Origin: Chthonomonadaceae bacterium | Lineage (GTDB): Bacteria > Armatimonadota > Fimbriimonadia > Fimbriimonadales > Fimbriimonadaceae | Direction of reading: 5' to 3' | NCBI GenBank assembly: GCA_015709495.1 | Contig: CP054189.1 | Coordinates: 806,001 to 870,000, forward strand | Length of the DNA: 64,000 bases | Shown: positions 41,658 to 48,901 of the stretch, piece by piece | Position numbering within the stretch: position 1 is the stretch's first letter | How the letters are laid out: each line of letters starts with the position of its first letter | The notes under the pieces: model-generated | The model's input: the letters and a program-made list of their open reading frames with translations, nothing else | The model's database searches: none | What the model was told of the DNA's origin: nothing | Translations under genes and position numbers: made by a program

Positions 41658-42957
41658 ACCTATTGTGAAGATTGCCGAAGATGTCCTTGCGGGGCGACCT
41701 CGCCGGGCCAAAGTGCGAACGCTGATGGGCTACTTCAACCTAAAGCGCCGCCGCGAGGCTGGACTTTACGCTATCCGGCAGGAGCTCACCGAGCTTGGGA
41801 TATCGACCGTGCCCGACTTTGAGACCGCCGACTTCGACGACCAGGTCCGCTTTGTGGTCATCGGCCAAGAGGGCACAAGCCAACCCGACGAGCCTGCGTC
41901 AGCGTCGGCAGCCTATGCACTTGAGGTTGTTGCGACCGGACGCTTTAGGGCCTTGCTCACAACCTTCGATGCCTATGAGCGCTTTGTGAGTCGGTTGGTT
42001 GCGGAGCGGCTGGCAAAAGTTCATCAGCACGGCCAGAATCCGCGTCGCCAAGACCGAGACAGATTCCCGTTCTTCGCGGTCATTGAGGTTGACGGAATCG
42101 AGGCCGACCAGGTCGAAGGTTGGCTTGACGAGGCTTCGCGCTTGGGCGCCAGCGAGAGCGTGCCCGTTGATTTGCCCGTGGTGACGGTGCCAGAAGTCGA
42201 CTCGCGATTACGCGAGCACATCAGCGACCTCCACGAAGCGATGCGAGCGGAACTTTCTCGGCAGGTATCGGAACTCCGCGATGCCATGGAACGCAAGGTC
42301 GACGAAGTCCGCCTCGAAGCGATTCGTCAGCTCGCCAAGGAACTCAACGACGAGGAAGCACTCAAGGTCATCCAGGAGTTTGACCAGGAGATGCGCCAAA
42401 AGCTTGAGCGAAAAGACAACGAACTCAAGGACGCCTTCAGCGAGATTTCTCTGCTTTCCGCGCAAGTCGCTGACCTGGAGGAGCAACTTGCAGAGCAAGA
42501 CAACTACGACCCCGGCGACGCCTACCCAACGATGTCGGCAACAGTCCAACTTTTCGCCGACATCTGCAAGGATGACCCACTCACCGTCAACGACTCCGCT
42601 TTGAAATCGGCTCAGAAGTCAGCATCGCAGCGCCGCCGCGAAGTCTTCAAGTTCCTGCTCTACTTGCGCGAATACGCCATTGCCCTGTATGGAGCGAATC
42701 CTTCCAAGCCGCGGCCCGACGATTGGTTCTCGAAGCGTGGATATGACTATGCTCAGGGTGATTCGGAGTCAACCCGCAACAAGCACGGGCGAGAGCGGAT
42801 TGTCGATGTCGATGGGAAGATGGTGCAGTTGGAAGAGCACGTGACTCTCTTCGAGAACTCCCCCAACTGCATCTCCGTGTACTGGCTCCGTGATGACGCC
42901 AAGAAGCGCATTCTGGTTGGATATGTGGGCCAACACCTGACGACTGTGTCCTGGTGA
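41635..42957 (+). CDS. Coiled-coil protein, last gene of the defence operon
   Basis: 440 residues starting MKKMPAPEPIVKIAEDVLAG, overlapping the sigma-like gene by 23 bp. The N-terminal part resembles a small winged-helix or SAP-like region (RAKVRTLMGYFNLKRRREAG). A long coiled coil spans about 195-290 (HISDLHEAMRAELSRQVSEL, LERKDNELKDAFSEISLLSA). The C-terminal domain is mixed alpha/beta (RERIVDVDGKMVQLEEHVTL). No known family. It may dimerise and connect the sigma-like protein to another component. The operon ends here; the next gene is on the opposite strand 23 bp away. Confidence 0.6.
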   Translation: MKKMPAPEPIVKIAEDVLAGRPRRAKVRTLMGYFNLKRRREAGLYAIRQELTELGISTVPDFETADFDDQVRFVVIGQEGTSQPDEPASASAAYALEVVATGRFRALLTTFDAYERFVSRLVAERLAKVHQHGQNPRRQDRDRFPFFAVIEVDGIEADQVEGWLDEASRLGASESVPVDLPVVTVPEVDSRLREHISDLHEAMRAELSRQVSELRDAMERKVDEVRLEAIRQLAKELNDEEALKVIQEFDQEMRQKLERKDNELKDAFSEISLLSAQVADLEEQLAEQDNYDPGDAYPTMSATVQLFADICKDDPLTVNDSALKSAQKSASQRRREVFKFLLYLREYAIALYGANPSKPRPDDWFSKRGYDYAQGDSESTRNKHGRERIVDVDGKMVQLEEHVTLFENSPNCISVYWLRDDAKKRILVGYVGQHLTTVSW

Positions 42958-42980
42958 CCGTTTTGTGCGCTCTCTTCGAC

Positions 42981-43541
42981 TCAGGCCGACTCATTGTTCG
43001 AAGTCGACCGGTAGAACGTCGCCTTCGAACAACCTAGAATCCGGCAGGCCTCGGCGACTGGCATGTTGTGGTCTCCACGGAGCTTGCGAGCGAGTTCCAA
43101 CTTCTTTCCGGTGAGCAAAGCTCGCCGCCCTCCTGAGCGCCCTCTTGCTCTTGCAGCCTTTATCCCGGCCAGGCTGCGCTCCACTAGAAGTGTCCTTTCA
43201 AATTCGGCAAGGGCGGCGAAGACATGAAACACGAGCTTGCCGCCAGAGGTGGTTGTGTCGATGCTCTCCTGAAGGGACCGGAACCCGACACCTCGTGCCT
43301 CAAGGTCGGCGACCACGTCGATGAGGTTGCGAAGCGACCTGCCAAGCCGGTCGAGGCGCCAAACAACAAGACAGTCCCCAGGTCGAGCGAAAGCTAGCGC
43401 CTCGGTGAGACCTGGTCGGTCGGCCTTGGCTCCTGACGCGTGGTCGGTGAAGGTGCGCTCACAACCTGCTTGAGAGAGAGCATCTGATTGCAGGTCGACC
43501 GATTGGTCTGTGGTAGAAACACGCTGGTAGCCGATGAACAT
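42981..43541 (-). CDS. Serine recombinase (resolvase/invertase family)
   Basis: 186 residues from the ATG at 43541, which has a good ribosome-binding site (AAGGAG 5 nt upstream). The catalytic Ser is in IGYQRVSTTDQSVD, followed by ARPGDCLVVWRLDRLGRSLRNL and FERTLLVERSLAGIKAARARGR, and a C-terminal HTH_7 (VAEACRILGCSKATFYR). This is the small Pin/Tn3-type class. It could resolve multimers of the element or invert a segment. A CCGGCCCCGGA motif sits upstream. Its gene converges on the defence operon. Confidence 0.92.
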   Translation of the reverse strand: MFIGYQRVSTTDQSVDLQSDALSQAGCERTFTDHASGAKADRPGLTEALAFARPGDCLVVWRLDRLGRSLRNLIDVVADLEARGVGFRSLQESIDTTTSGGKLVFHVFAALAEFERTLLVERSLAGIKAARARGRSGGRRALLTGKKLELARKLRGDHNMPVAEACRILGCSKATFYRSTSNNESA

Positions 43542-43631
43542 GAGGTCTCCTTGTCTCAAATCGCAACCTCAAGCGTAATCGCGAGACGCTGATTTCGAGA
43601 TGTCGGTTTGAGACAACGGAGCAGGTTCACC

Positions 43632-43642
43632 TCCGGGGCCGG
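43632..43642 (-). promoter_or_regulatory. CCGGCCCCGGA upstream motif, copy 4
   Basis: Same 11-mer on the minus strand, within a larger hairpin (ACCTCCGG and CCGGAGGT around two bases), 90 bp before the resolvase ATG at 43541. Confidence 0.5.
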
Positions 43643-43815
43643 AGGTCGCAACCTCGGAGCGTCTTGAAAACGGTCGTTTGTGAGACTTCGACAGTGTTGC
43701 AACCCTACATCAAGACGGAGCGTATTATCTGGTCTAGGCGTTCGGACTCCGTCCGCTCGCCGACAGTTTGGGAACAATACTTGGATGGCCGAGCCACGTC
43801 CTCGGATGGATACGC

Positions 43816-44118
43816 ATGGGCTTCTCCCTTCTAGGGAAGTTGGTGAAGTTGCTGCCTCGCAAGAGAAAGCGCAAGCCCGCTTCTAAGTCTGCGAAAGCAG
43901 GCCTCGTCAACGCGGAAACGCCAAGACCAACGAAGGAGAAAGAGAACATGAAAGTAAGAACGCAAATCGTTCGTGTAGCTGGTGGGGGTGTCCTGCTGGG
44001 GAGACGAGGTCGTGTGAAAGCACTTCCTGAAGGCCATAGCCATACGAAGAGTGTGTTCGGGCGCCGAGTACCCAGAAGCAGGACAGGGGGTTCGATTCCC
44101 CCTCTCCCCACTCAGTAG
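43816..44118 (+). CDS. Possible small basic protein
   Basis: About 100 residues starting MGFSLLGKLVKLLPRKRKRK, strongly basic at first. An internal ATG at 43948 has an excellent ribosome-binding site (AAGGAG 12 nt upstream) and would give a 56-residue protein. The 3' part overlaps a strongly structured RNA-like segment (43989-44110), so the frame may be a by-product of that structure. No family recognised. Confidence 0.25.
   Translation: MGFSLLGKLVKLLPRKRKRKPASKSAKAGLVNAETPRPTKEKENMKVRTQIVRVAGGGVLLGRRGRVKALPEGHSHTKSVFGRRVPRSRTGGSIPPLPTQ
43989..44110 (+). ncRNA. tRNA-like or other structured RNA element
   Basis: GTCCTGCT (43990-43997) pairs with AGCAGGAC (44077-44084), enclosing several short hairpins. 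Next comes GGGGG-TTCGATT-CCCCC (44086-44102), an ideal tRNA T arm, followed by TCTCCCC which pairs perfectly with GGGGAGA at 43998-44004 as a 7-bp acceptor stem. The span is too long for a tRNA and no anticodon arm is clear; the two pairings compete. It could be a decayed tRNA or tmRNA end, an attachment remnant, or a new RNA. It ends 17 bp before the next gene. Confidence 0.35.
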
Positions 44119-44127
44119 AATTCGCTC

Positions 44128-45123
44128 ATGTCTGAAGTCGAAATCACATTGCACAACCGGCAGGTGCATAGCGTCTTCGAGCTACTGGGAGCCAAGGAGA
44201 ATGACCTCACTTACAGTCTCGGCTGGGCTCTCCACAAGTCAGAGCGGCTGAGCCATGTGTTGTGCCAACGTGCATTAGCCCGCCAAGACATTGAGGCGCC
44301 AACCGCGATTCAACTTCAGGAGCATCAGGAATCAGGGGGTTTCACAGACATCGAGTTGTCGGGACCCGGCTACCGGGTTGTCCTCGAAGCGAAAAGGGGA
44401 TTCGTCGCGCCGAGCATGGAGCAGCTTCAGAAATATCTCCCACGCTTTCGGGACGATGAGCCCGACCGCGCATTCTTAGTCGTAGCCGAAGCATCGGAGA
44501 CCTACGCGCGTGCAGCCCTTAGCGTTCCTTTCGAAGTTGAAGGAGTGCAGGTCTCATACGCAGCCTGGGCCGACGTACTCCAAGTGGTTCGGTACTCTCG
44601 CAAGTTGAAAGGTCTCTCTCTCCGGGAGCGGCACACCCTTGACGAACTGACAACTTATATGAGCAAGCTAATCAGCCAGCAAGACCAAGAGTCTAATATG
44701 GTGTTCGTTGTCGCCCTGAACCGGAATGGCGCCCTCGGCTCGTCGACCTCGTTCTACCAAGTGGTAACCGAGCAGGGGCAATATTTCCACCCCTATGGTG
44801 AGAAAGGAAAGCGATGGCCGAAGGTGCCGCCCAACTATCTTGGCTTTCGCATCGACGGTAGGTTGCTCAGCATCCACCATGTCGAGTCTTACGAAGTCAC
44901 CGCTGACCTTAGAACGCGATTTCCTGAGTTCACTCAGCCCGGAGAAGGGAATCACATCGTGTATCGGCTGGGGCCAGCGATTGTCCCTCAATCAACTGTG
45001 AAAACGGGCAATCTCTACCGGTCACAGCATGTTCGAGCTCACCTCGACCTGCTCCTAACTTCAGCCAGCATTAGCGAAGCACGTGACCTGACGCGGGCCC
45101 GTGGAAGTCAGGTTGAGGAGTGA
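44128..45123 (+). CDS. PD-(D/E)xK nuclease-like protein
   Basis: 331 residues starting MSEVEITLHNRQVHSVFELL. The nuclease core is visible: GGFTDIEL (Asp74) and YRVVLEAKRG (Glu87, Lys89), with the 13-residue gap normal for the fold. A preceding SLGWALHKSERLSHVL helix fits restriction-endonuclease-like proteins of defence islands. The C-terminal half (about 190-331) is an unassigned domain with HPYGEKGKRWPKVPPNYLGF. No methyltransferase is directly next to it. It may be a stand-alone defence nuclease. Confidence 0.65.
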   Translation: MSEVEITLHNRQVHSVFELLGAKENDLTYSLGWALHKSERLSHVLCQRALARQDIEAPTAIQLQEHQESGGFTDIELSGPGYRVVLEAKRGFVAPSMEQLQKYLPRFRDDEPDRAFLVVAEASETYARAALSVPFEVEGVQVSYAAWADVLQVVRYSRKLKGLSLRERHTLDELTTYMSKLISQQDQESNMVFVVALNRNGALGSSTSFYQVVTEQGQYFHPYGEKGKRWPKVPPNYLGFRIDGRLLSIHHVESYEVTADLRTRFPEFTQPGEGNHIVYRLGPAIVPQSTVKTGNLYRSQHVRAHLDLLLTSASISEARDLTRARGSQVEE

Positions 45124-45219
45124 AGACGGGCTTACGCGCGGAAGAGCCGGATTAGCTGTTCCGCCCACGGGGAAGCTACGGGTCTCCCATGGAAGTAAGG
45201 CGTGCACATCTTGCCTTGG

Positions 45220-46179
45220 TTACCCTGTGGCTCCGTTCTTGACCAGCGATGACAGCCCTTCCGGACATATCGCCTTGAATTTGCAGCCCGGACATTTTTG
45301 GGAATCAGGCTGCGCCGGGAACCTGTCACGGTCCGCGATGAACTCCTCTGCGCCAGGACGCCGCATCTCAACATCCACCATCGAACGTTCTCGAATGCAA
45401 TCGGTCTCAATGGTCTCTTGAGCAAACTCCAGCTGCATCGCGCCGATTGGCGCAGGCTCAAAGTCCGGCCGCAGAGGCATCAGGACAACCTGCGAATACA
45501 CGCGGTCAGGACTGATACCCCGAGAGTAAACAGCCCACAGCCCATAGACGGCAAGCTGGAATCCATCATCCTGACCAATCTGCCTCGACGCCTTCCAATC
45601 CATTACAGTGAACCGCTCAGTTTCATCTAGCCAGGAATCGGGCGCCGAACTCACCCAATAGTCCCCTATCTGCCACGCCTCCGGTCGAGGGTCCTCACGA
45701 ACCCTTGGCTTCGGCCAGGTCTCAATAGGCGATTTCAGTAGACGCAGAACGATTCCGCTCGATGCGAACGCAATCGCGGCCGCTGCCACCCGCTTAACCA
45801 CCTGCTCATCAGTCAATACCGGGCGGCTCTGCCAGACGTGGTCATCAAGAACCTGCGCGCCGAATGGTGGTGCTTTGCCTGCCAAGACCTTTTCTGCGTT
45901 TATCCTGCTCGAAGCGATGTTCCTCTCACCCAGCTCGCGTGCATATGCCTCGACCTTCTCGACGTCGGGAAGTTTGCCAGCTCGTCGAACGTGATTCAAC
46001 ACTGAACCCGCGACGCTGTCTGCAATCTGACCAACGAACATGTATCGGGTCACCAACTTTGAGTGAGCCAGCATGAGACCGGCATCAGGTTCGCCCTGGC
46101 GGTAGTAGGCGAACCAGTGAGCGCGCGGACAGCCCCTCAGCGACTTGTGGCGCGAGAAGCTCCATGCGGTTACTTGCAT
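45220..46179 (-). CDS. Cas4/RecB-like PD-(D/E)xK nuclease with putative Fe-S cluster
   Basis: 319 residues starting MQVTAWSFSRHKSLRGCPRA. The nuclease motif is FTVMDWKASRQ (Asp194, Lys196) with the QxxxY-like FQLAVYGLW after it. Four cysteines, Cys17 and Cys296-x2-Cys299-x5-Cys305, match the split arrangement that binds a [4Fe-4S] cluster in Cas4 and AddB. No cas genes or CRISPR array are in the window. It is transcribed away from the RT-SIR2 pair, with 374 bp between, so it may or may not belong to that module. Confidence 0.75.
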   Translation of the reverse strand: MQVTAWSFSRHKSLRGCPRAHWFAYYRQGEPDAGLMLAHSKLVTRYMFVGQIADSVAGSVLNHVRRAGKLPDVEKVEAYARELGERNIASSRINAEKVLAGKAPPFGAQVLDDHVWQSRPVLTDEQVVKRVAAAAIAFASSGIVLRLLKSPIETWPKPRVREDPRPEAWQIGDYWVSSAPDSWLDETERFTVMDWKASRQIGQDDGFQLAVYGLWAVYSRGISPDRVYSQVVLMPLRPDFEPAPIGAMQLEFAQETIETDCIRERSMVDVEMRRPGAEEFIADRDRFPAQPDSQKCPGCKFKAICPEGLSSLVKNGATG

Positions 46180-46410
46180 TTACCCATTGAGAGACATCAT
46201 TCCTGGTATTATTCGGCTCCAGTCATCGTGCTGGACCCCTGCGACGTCGCACCTGAACGACCCTTGGATTCATGAGGGCTATACGCTCGATTGAACACAT
46301 CTGTCGCCACGGGGCGAAGGTGGGGTCGCTTGCCATGGTCAGTGAACGCGCATCTGACCCTGTCGTTGCGAAGACTTGGTTCGGGCTCCATGTTCCTGAT
46401 TCCGCTTGAA

Positions 46411-46553
46411 TGAGCGTGAGGAGAGGTACTTGGGGGCGCGGTGTAGCCGCGCCCTCACCCGTATGCCAAGGAGAAGTGATGTTCATTTGATTGACATCGT
46501 AAGCCGCCGGTGGCCCGCGCGGGGCGCAAGCTCAAATCATAATAGGTTATTCG
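46411..46553 (+). ncRNA. Candidate structured RNA upstream of the reverse transcriptase
   Basis: A GC-rich leader with no gene. GGGCGCGG (46434-46441) pairs with CCGCGCCC (46447-46454) around a 5-nt loop, and outer bases GTGAG/CTCAC can compete or extend the stem. A second dyad GCCCGCGCGGGGC lies close to the RT start. Reverse transcriptases of defence systems usually use an RNA encoded next to them as template or partner. The sequence alone does not prove transcription. Confidence 0.35.
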
Positions 46554-47807
46554 GTGGCCTTAACAATTGGTGTGGGACTAGTAGATTCAGTCTTTGACCG
46601 CAAAGCCCTAGAGACTGCATTCGACAGCGTCCTAGAAGCGATGCGGAGCGCGCAGCGGGCACATGTCCGAGACCCAGCGGCGCATAAACGTAAGATTCAG
46701 AATCATCGCGACCGCAGGTCAGAGATGCTTGACCGCATCATCACCCGACATGAAGGCGAAGGGACATTACGGTTCACGCGCTTCGTGACCAAGATTCCAA
46801 AGGTTCCGGGCGGCACGGCAGAGCGCCCCATCTCACTCTTCTCCTTTGAAGAGAGAATCATCCTGCGGTCACTGTTGGATATTGTCTGGCCACTGCTCGA
46901 AGTTCAGATTGTTCCTTCAGTAAGCTACTGCACATTCCGCAAACTGGGTGGTCTTCATCCAGAACGGGGCATTGCGAAGGCAGTTCAAACAATCTCTGAG
47001 GAACGCAGAGGGCACGGATATCACATCTTTGAGACCGACATCAAAGCGTTCTTCGACCGCATTGACCGAGTTAAGTTGCTCGACCAGGCAACCAGCATCC
47101 TGAACGACGATAGCCTTACTGAGATTCTTCAGGCAATGCTGTACGCTGAGACGGAGTTTGACAAACGTTTTGCTGATGACAGTCCAGTCGAGGCAGATGA
47201 GCTGGGGGTTCCTCAGGGTGCCGCCTTGTCACCTTTACTCGCGTGTACGTACCTGTCCCCCTTCGACAAGCATATGGAGTCGAATGGCTTCAAGATGTTC
47301 AGATATGTAGATGACCTCGTCATCTTAGGCACCGAAGCTGAATGCAGGCAGGCAGAATGCCTTTGCAGAGATATTCTCAAATCCGAGTATGGCCTCGACG
47401 TGCATCCGGACCCGACCAAAACCAAGCACGTGCAGCCAAACGAAGCCCTCATCTTCCTAGGTCACGAGATATATCCGGACGGGATTTTGAAGCCAAGCCC
47501 AAAGAGACGCACGCGAGTTGCCAATCACGTTTACAAGACCATCTGTGGCTACAAGGCGGACTATGGGCTCATCAAGGGACTACCTGGCGCGAATCAGGAT
47601 GATGTCATCAACAAGCTCAGTGGATACTTGCTTGGCTATTTTGGGAATATGAGTCACTGTAACTGGACTGTCACCGACTATGCCGAGGTTGTTGGCTACA
47701 TCACGGGTGCGCTGAAGTCGAGGGGTCTCCAGATGAACCGACTGAGTAAGGGACTTCGCAAGGCATCGAAGAAGTGGCCGCCGGAGTTCTTGGAGGCTTT
47801 ACCATGA
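46554..47807 (+). CDS. Reverse transcriptase of a probable defence module
   Basis: 417 residues from a GTG at 46554. RT motifs in order: FETDIKAFFDRID (Asp162), LGVPQGAALSPLLACTYL (Gln-Gly 221-222) and the catalytic FRYVDDLVIL (251-254). There is no maturase or endonuclease domain, so it is not a complete group II intron protein. The retron marker motifs NAxxH and VTG are not seen, nor the DGR-type SQ motif. The C-terminal 110 residues (INKLSGYLLGYFGNMSHCNW) are helical. It overlaps the SIR2 gene by 4 bp, so the two make one system, most like an unknown-group (UG/DRT) defence RT. Confidence 0.8.
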   Translation: MALTIGVGLVDSVFDRKALETAFDSVLEAMRSAQRAHVRDPAAHKRKIQNHRDRRSEMLDRIITRHEGEGTLRFTRFVTKIPKVPGGTAERPISLFSFEERIILRSLLDIVWPLLEVQIVPSVSYCTFRKLGGLHPERGIAKAVQTISEERRGHGYHIFETDIKAFFDRIDRVKLLDQATSILNDDSLTEILQAMLYAETEFDKRFADDSPVEADELGVPQGAALSPLLACTYLSPFDKHMESNGFKMFRYVDDLVILGTEAECRQAECLCRDILKSEYGLDVHPDPTKTKHVQPNEALIFLGHEIYPDGILKPSPKRRTRVANHVYKTICGYKADYGLIKGLPGANQDDVINKLSGYLLGYFGNMSHCNWTVTDYAEVVGYITGALKSRGLQMNRLSKGLRKASKKWPPEFLEALP

Positions 47808-48877
47808 GGAAGTTGGTTGTTATCTTAGGTGCAGGCGCAAGTGTTAGTGCTGGACTTCCATCACTCGCTGGAATCTTTGATGACCCCAGTGTGCAGAACT
47901 ACTTAGAGAATGATGGTCGAGATTTTAAGGCATTCCTTGAGAAGCACGTTTGGGAACCGAGAGGAATCACGCCCCGAGAGTTTTGGAAGGGGTTGAATCT
48001 CGAAGAAGTCCTGACCCTTCTGAGGCAGTGGCGATTTTCATCGAAGCCCAATGGTGGGAAGCACGATAATCCGCATTCCCCGCTGAATCACAGTAAGAAC
48101 ATGAAGATTCAGCGACAGCTTCTCGGTTGCGTGTACAGGGCTGTCTATGAGGGTAAGTCTGGTAAGTCGCCTGAAGGAAGGTACGACTACAATACGCTTA
48201 TCCAGCTTGCAGATTCAGAGTTTGATGAAGTCACCTGGGCAACATTCAACTGGGACGCCTTGCTAGAGCAGGCATTCTATTACACCTTCTACAAACAGAA
48301 TCGCTTGCCCAGTTGTCACTCGGACCTGGTGGGCTGGGATGGTGCGGATGACAAACACCGACTACTCAAGCTACACGGTAGCGTAACCTGGTTCTACGAC
48401 ACCCAGGGTCAAGTCACCTATGTTCCGTGGGGTAAGACCATATGCAGAGGCGACCAAGTAGGCGAGCACTGGTCTGCCTATCTGACCAGCGTCGCCGACG
48501 CGCCGAGACCCATGATTGCTGAGCCCTCATTCTTCAAGCATGAGGACCTCATCGAGCGGCCATTCCTGCTGAGACAATGGGAAATGTTCGATGAAGCGAT
48601 TGCCAAAGCGAACCTCGTGCTGATTATCGGGTATTCGATGCCAGATGGAGACGCAATGGCGAAGCAGTCTCTGTTGACAGCAGTTGAGAGAGACACAATC
48701 TCAAAGTTCGTCGTCGTTGACCCCGACTCGACCTATGCCAGCGACGGACTGGCGCGGATTGAATCAGGTGTCATGCAACGGTATCGGCGCGTCCTTGGAA
48801 GTCCACGACTAACCGAATGCAAGCAAACGTTTGGTGAGTTTCTTGATGGGCACAACAGTTTGCTTCCCCTCATGTGA
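47804..48877 (+). CDS. SIR2-domain effector protein
   Basis: 357 residues starting MRKLVVILGAGASVSAGLPSL, the NAD-binding GAGAS motif (9-13) of SIR2-like proteins. WATFNWDALLEQAF supplies the Asn-x-Asp motif and LLKLHGSVTWFY the catalytic His. VLIIGYSMPDGDAMAK is another family marker. Defence SIR2 proteins (Thoeris, DSR, SIR2-HerA, SIR2-pAgo) are mostly NADases that cause abortive infection by removing NAD. ATGA overlap with the RT gene shows coupling. It is the likely toxic effector under control of the RT. Confidence 0.85.
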   Translation: MRKLVVILGAGASVSAGLPSLAGIFDDPSVQNYLENDGRDFKAFLEKHVWEPRGITPREFWKGLNLEEVLTLLRQWRFSSKPNGGKHDNPHSPLNHSKNMKIQRQLLGCVYRAVYEGKSGKSPEGRYDYNTLIQLADSEFDEVTWATFNWDALLEQAFYYTFYKQNRLPSCHSDLVGWDGADDKHRLLKLHGSVTWFYDTQGQVTYVPWGKTICRGDQVGEHWSAYLTSVADAPRPMIAEPSFFKHEDLIERPFLLRQWEMFDEAIAKANLVLIIGYSMPDGDAMAKQSLLTAVERDTISKFVVVDPDSTYASDGLARIESGVMQRYRRVLGSPRLTECKQTFGEFLDGHNSLLPLM

Positions 48878-48901
48878 CTTGGTCACGGTGGTGCGATTGT
48901 A

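Noticed and set aside
30096-42957. Calling the eight-gene operon BREX or DISARM
   Set aside because: No PglZ, BrxC, DrmA or DUF1998/DrmB gene is present. Helicase plus methyltransferase alone is not enough.
43989-44110. A complete tRNA or tmRNA gene
   Set aside because: T arm and acceptor stem are fine, but D and anticodon arms are missing, the length is wrong for a tRNA, and the tmRNA 5' signature and tag frame are not seen.
45220-46179. CRISPR-Cas locus, because of the Cas4-like nuclease
   Set aside because: No direct-repeat array and no other cas gene in the window; Cas4-like nucleases also occur in other mobile-element contexts.
46411-47807. Retron or diversity-generating retroelement
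   Set aside because: The RT lacks the NAxxH and VTG motifs of retrons and the SQ motif of DGR enzymes. I found no variable/template repeat pair and no Avd-like gene, so a UG/DRT-like label is safer.
46554-47807. Group II intron-encoded protein
   Set aside because: No maturase or HNH domain is seen after the RT core and no intron domain V-like end was recognised downstream; the next gene overlaps by 4 bp.
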